From assembly GCF_002929555.1 (NCBI RefSeq), contig NZ_PJJP01000039.1:248001-312000 (forward strand): DNA of 64,000 bases. The letters run 5' to 3'. Source of the stretch: Cryobacterium sp. N22 (lineage in GTDB: Bacteria; Actinomycetota; Actinomycetes; Actinomycetales; Microbacteriaceae). Positions 56,035-64,000 of this stretch are shown here, in pieces. Both the position numbers and the translations under genes were made by a program. Position 1 is the first letter of the stretch, and every line of letters starts with the position of its first letter. The notes under the pieces are model-generated. The model was not told the DNA's origin, searched no databases, and was given only the letters and a program-made list of their open reading frames with translations.

Positions 56035-56064
56035 AAGTTAAATCTGAAGTATTTTCATGTCAAT
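56035..56064 (-). promoter_or_regulatory. Promoter of the TasA-like/SipW-Ig operon
   Basis: On the minus strand a perfect -35 TTGACA (56059-56064) and -10 TAACTT (56035-56040) are separated by 18 bases. Transcription would start near 56028, leaving a leader of about 155 bases. No other promoter in the window has this full -35 consensus. Confidence 0.6.
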
Positions 56065-56093
56065 ATTTTCGCGACTTTTGCGGCCGGATCTGC

Positions 56094-56140
56094 GCCACGC
56101 CGCCCTGCCCGCGAGGTGTCCGCCGAAAATCAGATCCGGC
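56094..56140. repeat. Inverted repeat GCCGGATCTG...CAGATCCGGC
   Basis: Ten-base arms separated by 27 bases in the 416-base gap between the TasA-like gene and valS, upstream of the TasA promoter. It may be a regulator site or a terminator-like hairpin. Apart from this and the promoter I see nothing else in the gap. Confidence 0.45.
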
Positions 56141-56285
56141 GGGTGCCAGCGTCGCGATCCTCCCTCGGATCAGCCCGTTCACTCCCTCGACGTGCGGCCC
56201 CGGGCGCGGAATCGGCTAGATTGGTTCAGCAGTACTGAAGGCACCTCACCATCGACACGGTGCCGCTGAAATGAATCGGAGAGTC

Positions 56286-58868
56286 ATGACCCACGCTGAC
56301 CGCGTTCCCGAAAAGCCCGCCCTCGAAGGGCTCGAAGCCAAGTGGGAGACCAGCTGGGAAGCACAGGGCACCTACCGCTTCGACCGGGCCGCCGCCACGA
56401 AGGAGTCGATCTTCTCGATCGACACTCCCCCGCCCACAGCCTCCGGCTCGCTCCACATCGGCCATGTCTTCAGCTACACGCACACCGATGTCGTCGCTCG
56501 CTTCCAGCGCATGCGCGGCAAGAGCGTCTTCTACCCGATGGGTTGGGATGACAACGGCCTGCCCACCGAGCGACGCGTGCAGAACTTCTACGGTGTGCGT
56601 TGCGACCCGTCGCTGCCGTACACGCCCGACTTCGTTCCGCCCTTCGAGGGCGGCGACGGCAAGAGCACCAAGGCCGCCGACCAGCTCCCCGTGAGCCGCC
56701 GCAACTTCATCGAACTCTGCGAACGCCTCACCGTTGAGGATGAGAAGCAGTTCGAAGAACTGTGGCGCACCCTCGGCCTCAGCGTCGACTGGAACCAGAG
56801 CTACCGCACCATCGCGCCGGAGTCCATCACCGCCTCCCAGCTCGCCTTCATCGGCAACGTCAACCGTGGCGAGGCCTACCAGGCCATGGCCCCCACCCTC
56901 TGGGACGTCACCTTCCGCACCGCCGTCGCCCAGGCCGAACTCGAGGACAAGGAGATGCCGGCGGCGTACCACCGGGTGTCCTTCCACAAGCCGGATGGCT
57001 CCACCATCGAGATCGAGACGACCCGGCCGGAACTCCTCGCCGCCTGTGTCGCCCTCGTGGCGCACCCGGACGACGACCGTTACAAGCCGTTCTTCGGCAC
57101 CACCGTGCGCACCCCGGTGTTCGACGTCGAGATCCCGATCCTCGCGCACCACCTCGCGCAGAAGGACAAGGGCTCGGGCATCGCGATGATCTGCACCTTC
57201 GGCGACGTGACCGACGTGGTCTGGTGGCGTGAACTCGACCTGCCCAACCGCGCCATCATGGGCTTCGACGGCCGCATCATCGCCGAGGCCCCCGACGTTC
57301 TCGTCACCCCGGCCGCGCAGGCCGCCTACGCCCAGCTCGCCGGCAAGACCGTCTTCTCGGCCAAGCAGGCCATGGTTGACCTGCTCCGTGAGTCCGGCGA
57401 CCTGATCGGCGACCCCAAGCCGATCGTGCACCCGGTCAAGTTCTTCGAAAAGGGCGACAAGCCCCTGGAGATCGTCTCAACCCGCCAGTGGTACATCCGC
57501 AACGGTGCCCGCGACGAGAAGCTCCGCGCCCGCCTGATCGAACACGGAACCGCGTTGCAGTGGCATCCTGAATTCATGCGCGTGCGCTACGAGAACTGGG
57601 TCAACGGCCTCACCGGTGACTGGCTGGTCTCCCGCCAGCGCTTCTTCGGAGTTCCCCTGCCCGTCTGGTACCCGCTCGACGCCGATTCCAACCCGGTCTT
57701 CGACCAGCCGATCATCGCCACCGGCGACCTGTTGCCCGTCGACCCATCCTCGGATGTGGCTCCCGGCTACACGGCCGAGCAGCGCGGCGCGGCCAACGGC
57801 TTCGTCGGCGAGGTCGACGTGATGGACACCTGGGCCACCTCGTCCCTCACCCCGCAGCTGGCCGGCGGTTGGGAACGCGACCCCGAACTCTTCGACCTCG
57901 TGTACCCGTACTCGCTACGCCCGCAGGGCCAGGACATCATCCGTACCTGGTTGTTCTCCACCCTGCTGCGCGCCGAACTCGAGCACGGCGAATCCCCGTG
58001 GAAGCACGCGGCGCTGTCCGGCTTCATCGTCGACCCCGACCGTAAGAAGATGTCCAAGTCCAAGGGCAACGTGGTCACTCCCGCCGACGTGCTCACCCAG
58101 CACGGCTCCGACGCCGTGCGGTACTGGGCGGCGTCCTCGCGGCTGGGCACCGACGCGGCGTTCGACCCGAAGAACCCCACCCAGATCAAGATCGGCCGCC
58201 GCCTGGCGATCAAGATCATCAACGCCAGCAAGTTCATCCTCGGCTTCGCCGGCGATGACGCGGCGCCGGTGACCGAACCCATCGACGTGAGCATGCTCGC
58301 CCGTCTCGATGTCGTCGTCGGCCAGGCGACCGCCGCGTTCGACGCGTTCGACCACGCCCGTGCACTGGAGTCGACCGAGAGCTTCTTCTGGACCTTCTGC
58401 GACGACTACCTCGAACTGGTCAAGGAACGCGCCTACGGTGAGACCGGTCCGGAGCAGGCCTCGGCCGTCGCCGCGCTGCGCACCGCCCTGTCGACGTTGC
58501 TGCGCCTGTTCGCCCCGTTCGTGCCCTTCGCGACCGAGGAAGCCTGGTCGTGGTCCAACGACGAATCGGTGCACCGTGCCACCTGGCCGGTCGCCTCCGG
58601 CACGACGCCGGATGCCGACAGCATCGCGCTGCTGGACCTGGCCAGTCGGGCGCTCACGGGCATCCGTCGGGCCAAGACCGACGCGAAGGCGTCACAGAAG
58701 TCTGCCGTCACCTCCGCCACCATCGGCGGACCGGAAGCAGAGGTTGCCCTGCTCGCGCATGTTGCCGCCGATTTGAAAGCAGTAGGCCGGATCACGGACT
58801 TGACCTTCGTCAAGGCCGATGAACTGGTCGTAACTGATATCGTGCTCGCCACGGTGTCGGAAATTTAA
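56286..58868 (+). CDS. valS: Valyl-tRNA synthetase
   Basis: 860 residues from the ATG at 56286, chosen because GGAGAG lies just upstream; an in-frame ATG at 56271 has no such site. HIGH is at 57-60 (SGSLHIGHVFSYTHTD) and KMSKS in DRKKMSKSKGN, with the editing domain between them (IEIETTRPELLAACVALVAHP). MGWDDNGLPTERRVQNFYG is typical of the archaeal-like ValS class. The protein is shorter than E. coli ValS and seems to lack the C-terminal coiled coil. It charges tRNA-Val. No T-box is visible upstream. A GNAT gene follows 10 bases later. Confidence 0.95.
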   Translation: MTHADRVPEKPALEGLEAKWETSWEAQGTYRFDRAAATKESIFSIDTPPPTASGSLHIGHVFSYTHTDVVARFQRMRGKSVFYPMGWDDNGLPTERRVQNFYGVRCDPSLPYTPDFVPPFEGGDGKSTKAADQLPVSRRNFIELCERLTVEDEKQFEELWRTLGLSVDWNQSYRTIAPESITASQLAFIGNVNRGEAYQAMAPTLWDVTFRTAVAQAELEDKEMPAAYHRVSFHKPDGSTIEIETTRPELLAACVALVAHPDDDRYKPFFGTTVRTPVFDVEIPILAHHLAQKDKGSGIAMICTFGDVTDVVWWRELDLPNRAIMGFDGRIIAEAPDVLVTPAAQAAYAQLAGKTVFSAKQAMVDLLRESGDLIGDPKPIVHPVKFFEKGDKPLEIVSTRQWYIRNGARDEKLRARLIEHGTALQWHPEFMRVRYENWVNGLTGDWLVSRQRFFGVPLPVWYPLDADSNPVFDQPIIATGDLLPVDPSSDVAPGYTAEQRGAANGFVGEVDVMDTWATSSLTPQLAGGWERDPELFDLVYPYSLRPQGQDIIRTWLFSTLLRAELEHGESPWKHAALSGFIVDPDRKKMSKSKGNVVTPADVLTQHGSDAVRYWAASSRLGTDAAFDPKNPTQIKIGRRLAIKIINASKFILGFAGDDAAPVTEPIDVSMLARLDVVVGQATAAFDAFDHARALESTESFFWTFCDDYLELVKERAYGETGPEQASAVAALRTALSTLLRLFAPFVPFATEEAWSWSNDESVHRATWPVASGTTPDADSIALLDLASRALTGIRRAKTDAKASQKSAVTSATIGGPEAEVALLAHVAADLKAVGRITDLTFVKADELVVTDIVLATVSEI

Positions 58869-58878
58869 GGAGAACCGC

Positions 58879-59325
58879 ATGTCAATCAAGGTCCGCCCGC
58901 TCGGCGACAAAGACTTCTTCCCGTGGCTCGGCCTGTTCGAAGGGTATAGCGAGTTCTCCAAGAGCGACCTGACCGACGAGAAGGCCCTGCGAGTGTGGAG
59001 CTGGATCATCGACAAGAACCATGACCTCGACGGCGCTGTCGCGGTCGACGACAACGGCGACTTCGTCGGATTCACGCTCTACCGTGCGTTCCCGCGTACC
59101 CTCAGCGGCGACGTCGGACTGTTCATCGACGACCTGTTCGTGACCGCGGCTGTGCGTGACGGCGGGGTGAGCAAGTCCCTGCTCGAGTTCGCCCGCGAGT
59201 ACGCCAAGGCGCACAACTACCGCACGCTGCAGTGGATCACCACGGCAGACGACAAGTCCACCAAGAAGCTCTACGACGAGGTCGGTACCCGCACCAACTG
59301 GGTCACCTACGAGGCCGAGGTCTAA
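58879..59325 (+). CDS. GNAT-family N-acetyltransferase
   Basis: 148 residues with the GNAT fold: VRPLGDKDFFPWLGLFEGY at the start, VAVDDNGDFVGFTLYRAFPR, then the acetyl-CoA-binding strand-helix LFIDDLFVTAAVRDGGVSKSLLEFAREYAKAHNY, and ITTADDKSTKKLYDEVGTRTNWVTYE. The acyl acceptor is unknown. Ribosome-binding site AAGGAGA. It lies 10 bases after valS and two bases before the next gene, so it is in the valS transcript. Confidence 0.9.
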   Translation: MSIKVRPLGDKDFFPWLGLFEGYSEFSKSDLTDEKALRVWSWIIDKNHDLDGAVAVDDNGDFVGFTLYRAFPRTLSGDVGLFIDDLFVTAAVRDGGVSKSLLEFAREYAKAHNYRTLQWITTADDKSTKKLYDEVGTRTNWVTYEAEV

Positions 59326-59327
59326 CC

Positions 59328-59594
59328 ATGCAACTCGGAACCCGCTGGTCCCTCGGCGCAGAACCGCCGGCCGGGCTGCCCGAGGTCGTCGTCATCGCCC
59401 TGCAAGCCGTCGAGGGCGACCTCGCCGCGCTACCTGACGACACCAGCGCCTGGCGCTGGACGTTGACTTGGTTGGAGGGCAACCCGGTCATCGAACTCGA
59501 CGACGGTACCGTCATCCGGTTCGACCCGAAGGAAGACAGCGCTACCATCACGCAGCCCGCCATCGTCATGGACGACGACGAGGACTGGATCTAG
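59328..59594 (+). CDS. Small acidic conserved hypothetical protein
   Basis: 88 residues, strongly acidic, ending MDDDEDWI. Visible pieces are TRWSLGAEPPAGLPEVVVIALQAVE, WRWTLTWLEGNPVIELDDGTVIRFD and SATITQPAIV. It has no membrane segment and no known motif. I believe homologues occur next to valS in Microbacteriaceae, but no function is known. It begins two bases after the GNAT stop and converges (four-base overlap) on the thiolase gene. Confidence 0.65.
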   Translation: MQLGTRWSLGAEPPAGLPEVVVIALQAVEGDLAALPDDTSAWRWTLTWLEGNPVIELDDGTVIRFDPKEDSATITQPAIVMDDDEDWI

Positions 59595-60808
59595 GCCGCC
59601 GCCTCCCACCGCCACAGGGCGGCGAGTCCGAGTCCGCCCGCGATACTCAGGGCGCTCAGGGACAGCTCACCCGCAGAAGCCCCTGCGCGGCACTGGCTGA
59701 GCAGGCGCAGGACCAGCTGGGCCCCGGATGCCCCGTAGGGGTGCCCGAGCGCGATGGCGCCGCCCTGCTGGTTGGCGCGCTCCACGGGGATCGCCATCTG
59801 GTCCAGTGATGCCAACGTCTGCGATGCAAACGCCTCGGTGAACTCCACCCGGCCCAGCTGCCCGGCCGTGATTCCGGTGCGGGCGAACAGCTTCAGCCCG
59901 GCCGCCGCACCGCCGACCCCGAGCAGATTGGGGTCGACACCGGCCGGCACCGCATCCACAAAGACCAGGTGACCGGATGCGCCGAGAGCCGCCGCGCGCG
60001 CCCGGCTGGTGACCACCACCACCACGGCGCCGTCCGCATCACCGCAGGAGTTGCCGGCCGTGACGGATCCCCCCGCCGCGAACACCGGAGGAAACCGGGC
60101 CAGGAGGCTCGGGGTCAGGGCCGAACGGGGCCCGGAGTCTGCCGAGACCGGCCCCTTCGTCGTGCCTACGTCGACGATCTCGGCGGCGAAGACGCCGGCC
60201 TCCCTCGCTTCTCCGGCCAGCCGGTGGCTGCGGAGGGCGAAGGAGTCCTGCCGCCCGCGGTCGACGCCGTAAACGGCCGCAACGGTCTCTGCTGCGACGC
60301 CCATGTCCGGGTCGCCGATGTCGTCAGGTGAGAATCTCACCCGGTCGTAGAAGTCGGGGGCGCCATCCGTGGAACTGAGCCGGTGGGCCCGCAGCGGTGC
60401 CGTGCTGGTGCTTTCCACGCCGCCCGCGAGGTACAGGCTGCCGGCGCCGGCCTGCACGAGCCGGCAGGCCAGGATGATGGCTTCCAGTCCGGATCCGCAC
60501 TGCCGGTCGATGGTCACCCCGGGTACGGCCAACGGGAGTCCCGCCGACAGCAGGGCCAGTCGGGCCACATTGCCGCCGCCGCCCACCGCGTTGCCGATGA
60601 TCACATCATCGACGTCGGCTGCGGCCAGGCCACTGTCGGCCAGGACCGCCGCGAGCACCGGCGCCAACAGGTCGGCGGCCGTCACGCCGCGCAGAGCCCC
60701 GTTGCGGCGGGCGAAGGCCGTGCGGCGGCCCAGCAGGATCACCGGCTGCCGGTCATCCTGGTGGATACCCTGACGAGCGCGGGGCGGATCAGCGGAGGCG
60801 AACGACAC
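59591..60808 (-). CDS. Thiolase-family protein with atypical catalytic residues
   Basis: 405 residues with the complete thiolase fold. The nucleophilic Cys104 is present (DRQCGSGLEA) and the His motif GHPYGASGA too. But the usual NEAFA loop reads TEAFA, and the second catalytic Cys (CxGGGxG) is replaced: SIAGGLG, with Ser388. Condensation or thiolysis by the classic route would need that second Cys, so activity is probably changed to another Claisen-type or acyl-transfer reaction; this is inference. The start is GTG at 60808, overlapping the AMP-ligase gene by 20 bases, which suggests joint function. Confidence 0.85.
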   Translation of the reverse strand: MSFASADPPRARQGIHQDDRQPVILLGRRTAFARRNGALRGVTAADLLAPVLAAVLADSGLAAADVDDVIIGNAVGGGGNVARLALLSAGLPLAVPGVTIDRQCGSGLEAIILACRLVQAGAGSLYLAGGVESTSTAPLRAHRLSSTDGAPDFYDRVRFSPDDIGDPDMGVAAETVAAVYGVDRGRQDSFALRSHRLAGEAREAGVFAAEIVDVGTTKGPVSADSGPRSALTPSLLARFPPVFAAGGSVTAGNSCGDADGAVVVVVTSRARAAALGASGHLVFVDAVPAGVDPNLLGVGGAAAGLKLFARTGITAGQLGRVEFTEAFASQTLASLDQMAIPVERANQQGGAIALGHPYGASGAQLVLRLLSQCRAGASAGELSLSALSIAGGLGLAALWRWEAAA

Positions 60809-62237
60809 GGGGGTCTTCCTCCTCGATCCACTGTGCCAACAGACTGCGGCTGACCTTGCCCGCCGTCGTCACGGGAAGCTCGGTCAGCCTGAAGAAGTCG
60901 CGAGGGCGGTGCGCTCCGACCAAAACTCCAACGCAGGCGGTCCGCAGCCGGGCGGCGTCCAGCTCGGGCCCGGCGACCACAGCAGCGACGACGCGGGTGC
61001 CGAAAACCGCATCGGGTCGTCCCGTCACCACGGCGGCCTGCACCCCGGGCACGCCGTGCAGGGCGGCCTCCACCTCCTGCGGATACACATTGGTGCCGGC
61101 GCTGACGATCATGTCGGCCCGGCGACCACGCACGTGCAGCACTCCGGACTCGTCGAGGAAGCCCTGGTCGCCGACCGTGCTCCAGGCGCCGGCGCGCGTC
61201 AACGCCGCGCCGTCGTCACCCCACAGATAGCCGTCACAGACGTAGTCGCTGACGACCTGGATGGTTCCGGTCACGCCGGCCGGGAGCGGCCGGCCCGCGT
61301 GGTCGGCGATGCGGATGCCGACCCCGGGAAAGGGGAGCCCGACGATGCCGTCGGCGTTGGGAGGAGTGTCGCCAGGGGCCACCGTGGACGCCGCGACAAA
61401 GCCCAGTTCGGCGGCGCCGTAGTAGCTCACGATGGTGGCGTGGGGCGCCCACCGCTGCAGCAGACCGGTGGTGGCCGCGTCCAGCTTCGCCCCGCCGCTG
61501 ACGATGCAGACGACCTCGCGATCCTCCCGGCCGGCCGCGACCGCCCGGTCGGCGAGCATCCGCAGCACTGTCGGAACGGCCACCAGCCTGGTGATCCGTT
61601 CGCGCTCGAGGCAGCCGAAAACGGCCGCCACGTCGAACCTCTCCAGGAAGTGGAAGCTGCCGCCGGTGTGCAGCGACTCGACGAGCGCGTATAGATTGAG
61701 GCTGGCCGTGAGCGGACCCGGAGCGAGGGTGCGGTCGTGCCGGGTCGCCCGCAGCACCCCGGGGCTCTGTTCGAGCGAACGCTGCCAGGACCGCCGGGTG
61801 CGGCGGAAGGCCTTGGGCAGGGCGGTCGTGCCCGAGGTGAAGCCGTACAGGAACGTGGACTCTGCCGGGCCGTCGGTCAGACGCTCCACGGTGCATCCTC
61901 CGGAACCGGGCTCACCGGGCGCGGGCGCACCGGTCGTATCGGATCCTGCCGCGATGCCGCGCAGCCGCCGCTCGACCTCAGCGCGCTGCTCCGCCGGCCA
62001 GTGCGGATCGAGCACGGCGACACACCCGCTGCCCGACACCCCCGCGAGGAACTCGACCACGGCGTCGATGCTGTTGGCCCGGTTGATGACCGTGAGGCCG
62101 TTGGTGACGGGCCGGTCGAGGATGCGCTCGCGCAGCCGGGCGTAGCTGACGGTCTCGCCGTCGACGGCGACGGCGACCTGGTCGGGGAACGACTCGGCCC
62201 AGCGGTGGAGGGACGTGAGAATGGGCATCGGTACCAT
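60789..62237 (-). CDS. AMP-dependent acyl-CoA synthetase/ligase
   Basis: 482 residues of the ANL superfamily. Motifs: P-loop YGFTSGTTALPKAF, SYYGAAELGF (A5-like), STVGDQGFLDESGVLHVRGRRADMIVSAGTNVYPQEVE (A7-A8) and the C-terminal TTAGKVSR with the catalytic Lys. It activates a carboxylic acid with ATP and joins it to CoA or a carrier; the acid is unknown. The length is short for the class, with a compressed N-terminal part. Two in-frame ATGs (62237 and 62228) are possible. It is co-transcribed with the overlapping atypical thiolase. Confidence 0.88.
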   Translation of the reverse strand: MVPMPILTSLHRWAESFPDQVAVAVDGETVSYARLRERILDRPVTNGLTVINRANSIDAVVEFLAGVSGSGCVAVLDPHWPAEQRAEVERRLRGIAAGSDTTGAPAPGEPGSGGCTVERLTDGPAESTFLYGFTSGTTALPKAFRRTRRSWQRSLEQSPGVLRATRHDRTLAPGPLTASLNLYALVESLHTGGSFHFLERFDVAAVFGCLERERITRLVAVPTVLRMLADRAVAAGREDREVVCIVSGGAKLDAATTGLLQRWAPHATIVSYYGAAELGFVAASTVAPGDTPPNADGIVGLPFPGVGIRIADHAGRPLPAGVTGTIQVVSDYVCDGYLWGDDGAALTRAGAWSTVGDQGFLDESGVLHVRGRRADMIVSAGTNVYPQEVEAALHGVPGVQAAVVTGRPDAVFGTRVVAAVVAGPELDAARLRTACVGVLVGAHRPRDFFRLTELPVTTAGKVSRSLLAQWIEEEDPRVVRLR

Positions 62238-62304
62238 TTCTACCGCACTGTGCTGAATGAGGAGGTAGCTGACCGAGCACGTGGCTGAATGGGGAACGTG
62301 CCGC

Positions 62305-63171
62305 TCAGGATGGCTGGACGGCGATGATCTCCCCGTGCGGCATGGCGAACCAGCCGTCCGGATCCTGGGCCCACCGGTGCCAGGCTGCGCTGATCTCGTG
62401 CAGGTCGCTCAGCCGGGCGGCCCCGGACTCGATGGCGTGAGCGGCGAAGTCCGCCTCGATCACGCGCGCCGCCCACGATTCGCCCCACCATTCCCGCTCC
62501 GCCTCCGATGAGAAGCACCAGATCGATGCGCTCACGCTCACAGTGTCGAAGCCGGCCTGTCTGGCCCACGCCTTCAACGCCCGGCCGGCGTCGGGGTCGC
62601 CGCCGTCGAACTCGTGCACGGCCCGGTACACCTGAATCCATCTGTCGAGTCCGGTCAGCTTCGGGTACCAGGCCACGGCGCCGTAGTCCGTGTCGCGGGC
62701 GGCGAGGATGCCGCCGGGCTTGAGGACCCGCTTCATCTCCCGCAGCGCCGCCACCGGGTTGTCCAGGTGCTGCAACACCTGATGCGCGTGCACGATGTCC
62801 ACTGAGGCGTCCGCCGCGGGCAACGCGTAGGCGTTCCCGACCGCGAACCGGGCGTTGTGCACTCCCCCATCGAAGGCCAGGCCCGCCGCCTGCTCAACGG
62901 CCAGGTCCGACGGGTCCACGCCGAGAACGGAGCCCGGTGCGAGCCGCCGGGCCAGATCGAGCGTGACGGTGCCCGGTCCGCTCGAGACGTCGAGCAGGCT
63001 GAGGCCGGGTCGCAGGTGCGGGAGCAGGTAACCGGCGGAATTCTCGGCCGTGCGCCAGGTCAACACCCGCTGCGGGTGCTCGTGGCCGAACGGATGCCCG
63101 GCACGGGGTGCGGTCTCCTGTCGCTCCGGGGTGTCGCCCCGTCCTCCGCTGCTCATGCCGGCGCTGCTCAT
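62305..63171 (-). CDS. Class I SAM-dependent methyltransferase
   Basis: 288 residues. Seen are motif I LDVSSGPGTVTLDLA, motif II VLGVDPSDLAVEQA, VDIVHAHQVLQHLDNPVAALREMKRVLKPGGILAARD (motifs III-IV), and a cap region after it (YPKLTGLDRWIQVYRAVHEF). It resembles UbiE/Methyltransf_11-type enzymes acting on small molecules; the substrate is unknown. The -10 TACAGT lies at exactly -12 to -7 from the ATG at 63171; a second ATG at 63156 is the alternative. It is divergent from the M3 peptidase and 67 bases upstream of the AMP ligase. Confidence 0.9.
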   Translation of the reverse strand: MSSAGMSSGGRGDTPERQETAPRAGHPFGHEHPQRVLTWRTAENSAGYLLPHLRPGLSLLDVSSGPGTVTLDLARRLAPGSVLGVDPSDLAVEQAAGLAFDGGVHNARFAVGNAYALPAADASVDIVHAHQVLQHLDNPVAALREMKRVLKPGGILAARDTDYGAVAWYPKLTGLDRWIQVYRAVHEFDGGDPDAGRALKAWARQAGFDTVSVSASIWCFSSEAEREWWGESWAARVIEADFAAHAIESGAARLSDLHEISAAWHRWAQDPDGWFAMPHGEIIAVQPS

Positions 63172-63177
63172 GCCGAC

Positions 63178-63183
63178 ACTGTA
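63178..63183 (-). promoter_or_regulatory. -10 hexamer TACAGT of the methyltransferase promoter
   Basis: TACAGT lies at exactly -12 to -7 from the ATG at 63171 on the minus strand and supports that start and a leaderless transcript. Confidence 0.55.
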
Positions 63184-63238
63184 CGACGCTTGGCCCCGTT
63201 GCGAGCCGCCCCGCCAGCCGGCGTCCGAAGCTGGGTCC

Positions 63239-63244
63239 TAGGCT
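63239..63244 (+). promoter_or_regulatory. -10 hexamer TAGGCT of the M3 peptidase promoter
   Basis: TAGGCT lies at exactly -12 to -7 from the ATG at 63251. The same hexamer is used before the TMEM175-like gene. It supports a leaderless start. Confidence 0.55.
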
Positions 63245-63250
63245 AAGTCC

Positions 63251-64000
63251 ATGGCCGACTCCCCGAACCCCTTCTTCGCTCCCAGCACCCTGCCGTACCA
63301 GCTTCCCCCCTTCGGTGAGATCCGCAATGAGCACTATCGCCCGGCGTTCGACGCCGGGATGGCTGAACAGCTCGCCGAGGTCGCCGCGATCACGGCGGAT
63401 GCGACCGAGCCGACCATCGAGAACACCCTCGTCGCCCTCGAACGCAGCGGCCAGGTGCTGCAGCGGGTGGCCACGGTGTTCTTCTCGCTGAGCTCGTCGG
63501 ACGCGACTGACTTCGGCACCGCCCTCGAGGAGGAGCTCGCACCGCTGCTCGCAGCGCACACCGACACCATCCGGCTCGACCCCGCGCTCTATGCCCGAAT
63601 CGCCGCCCTGTATGAGCGACGCGGCACCCTCGATCTCGACCCGGAGACCGCCTACCTGCTCGAGCGGTATTACACCGAGTACACCCTCGCCGGCGCGGGA
63701 CTCTCCGACGCTGACAAGGCGGCCCTGCGCGACCTGAACATGCGCCTGTCCACTCTCACCACCCGGTTCGAGAAAAACCTGCTCGCCGACACGAACGAGC
63801 TCGCCGTCGTGATCGACGACGTCGCCGACCTCGACGGGCTCGGCGAGGGCGAGATCTCGGCCGCCGCCGCGGCGGCCACGGAACGAGGTCTCCCCGGCGC
63901 CTACGTTCTCACCCTGGTGCTGCCGACCAGCCATCCGTACCTCGCCTCGCTCACCGACCGCTCGGTGCGCGAACGCCTGCTCACCGCATCCCGCTCACGA
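63251..64000 (+). CDS. M3-family metallopeptidase (dipeptidyl carboxypeptidase-like), N-terminal part
   Basis: The first 250 residues of a gene that runs off the window. The opening NPFFAPSTLPYQLPPFGEIRNEHYRPAFDAGMAEQLAEV and EPTIENTLVALERSGQVLQRV, followed by FEKNLLADTNELAVVIDD, is the N-terminal helical domain of M3 peptidases of the Dcp/OpdA type, which degrade short peptides in the cytoplasm. The zinc HExxH motif would lie beyond the end. The start is supported by a -10 at -12 to -7. It is divergent from the methyltransferase. Confidence 0.9.
   Translation, partial: MADSPNPFFAPSTLPYQLPPFGEIRNEHYRPAFDAGMAEQLAEVAAITADATEPTIENTLVALERSGQVLQRVATVFFSLSSSDATDFGTALEEELAPLLAAHTDTIRLDPALYARIAALYERRGTLDLDPETAYLLERYYTEYTLAGAGLSDADKAALRDLNMRLSTLTTRFEKNLLADTNELAVVIDDVADLDGLGEGEISAAAAAATERGLPGAYVLTLVLPTSHPYLASLTDRSVRERLLTASRSR

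Noticed and set aside
55870..56285. T-box upstream of valS
   Set aside because: No GGTGGTACCGCG-type core or Val specifier loop is visible, and the inverted repeat present has no match to T-box structure.
59591..63171. Secondary-metabolite cluster (thiolase, AMP ligase, methyltransferase)
   Set aside because: No carrier protein, ketosynthase, oxidase or regulator nearby, and the methyltransferase has its own promoter.

Overview
The window is high-GC DNA from an actinobacterium, almost certainly a member of the Microbacteriaceae (Cryobacterium-like; the genus is my inference). Supporting signs are the rplU-rpmA-obg-proB-proA-nadD-rsfS gene order, an ileS gene behind an actinobacterial-type T-box, a DUF4233-folC-ileS run, DUF222/HNH and DUF4031 proteins, GTG starts, ATGA/GTGA gene overlaps and many apparently leaderless promoters. 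I see no prophage, integrase, insertion sequence, CRISPR array or rRNA operon. Most of it is core chromosome with short accessory stretches.

Layout. 1-4.7 kb: end of a FUSC-type transporter, a TMEM175-like channel, a decayed second copy of their junction, yceI, an MpaB-type oxygenase and two small unknown genes. 4.7-11.1 kb: treX-treY-treZ, which makes trehalose from glycogen or maltodextrin. 11.1-18.2 kb: flavin monooxygenase, FAD/BBE oxidoreductase, ABC-F ATPase, Cys/Met-type PLP lyase, YchJ, SOUL and YjdM proteins. 18.3-20 kb: a candidate 26-codon ORF and a membrane protein-PspA pair. 20-28.1 kb: tRNA-Ala(GGC) and a long minus-strand operon (rplU, rpmA, obg, two tandem proB genes, proA, a small membrane protein, nadD, an unknown membrane protein, rsfS). 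28.2-35.4 kb: DUF4031, a permease/TIGR03943/propeller operon, RNase E/G and a VKOR protein. 35.5-41.3 kb: ileS-folC-DUF4233-ndk behind a T-box. 41.3-47.3 kb: a TetR regulator with a clear operator and a complete family-5 (peptide/nickel class) ABC importer. 47.4-52.2 kb: membrane and exported unknowns and a DUF222/HNH protein. 52.3-56.1 kb: a TasA-like exported protein followed by a SipW-type signal peptidase fused to seven Ig-like repeats. 56.3-64 kb: valS, GNAT protein, small acidic protein, atypical thiolase, AMP-dependent ligase, methyltransferase and the start of an M3 peptidase.

The most unusual item is the TasA-like/SipW-Ig module. The peptidase carries a long repetitive extracellular passenger, and the junction repeats the kind of motif found at the cleavage site of its likely substrate, which suggests self-processing and release of a surface fibre. 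Other points of interest are tandem short proB genes, a thiolase lacking two catalytic residues, a shared TATGC-N4-GCATA motif before two unlinked genes, a run of starts with a -10 hexamer at exactly -12 to -7, and a 26-codon ORF behind a perfect Shine-Dalgarno sequence.
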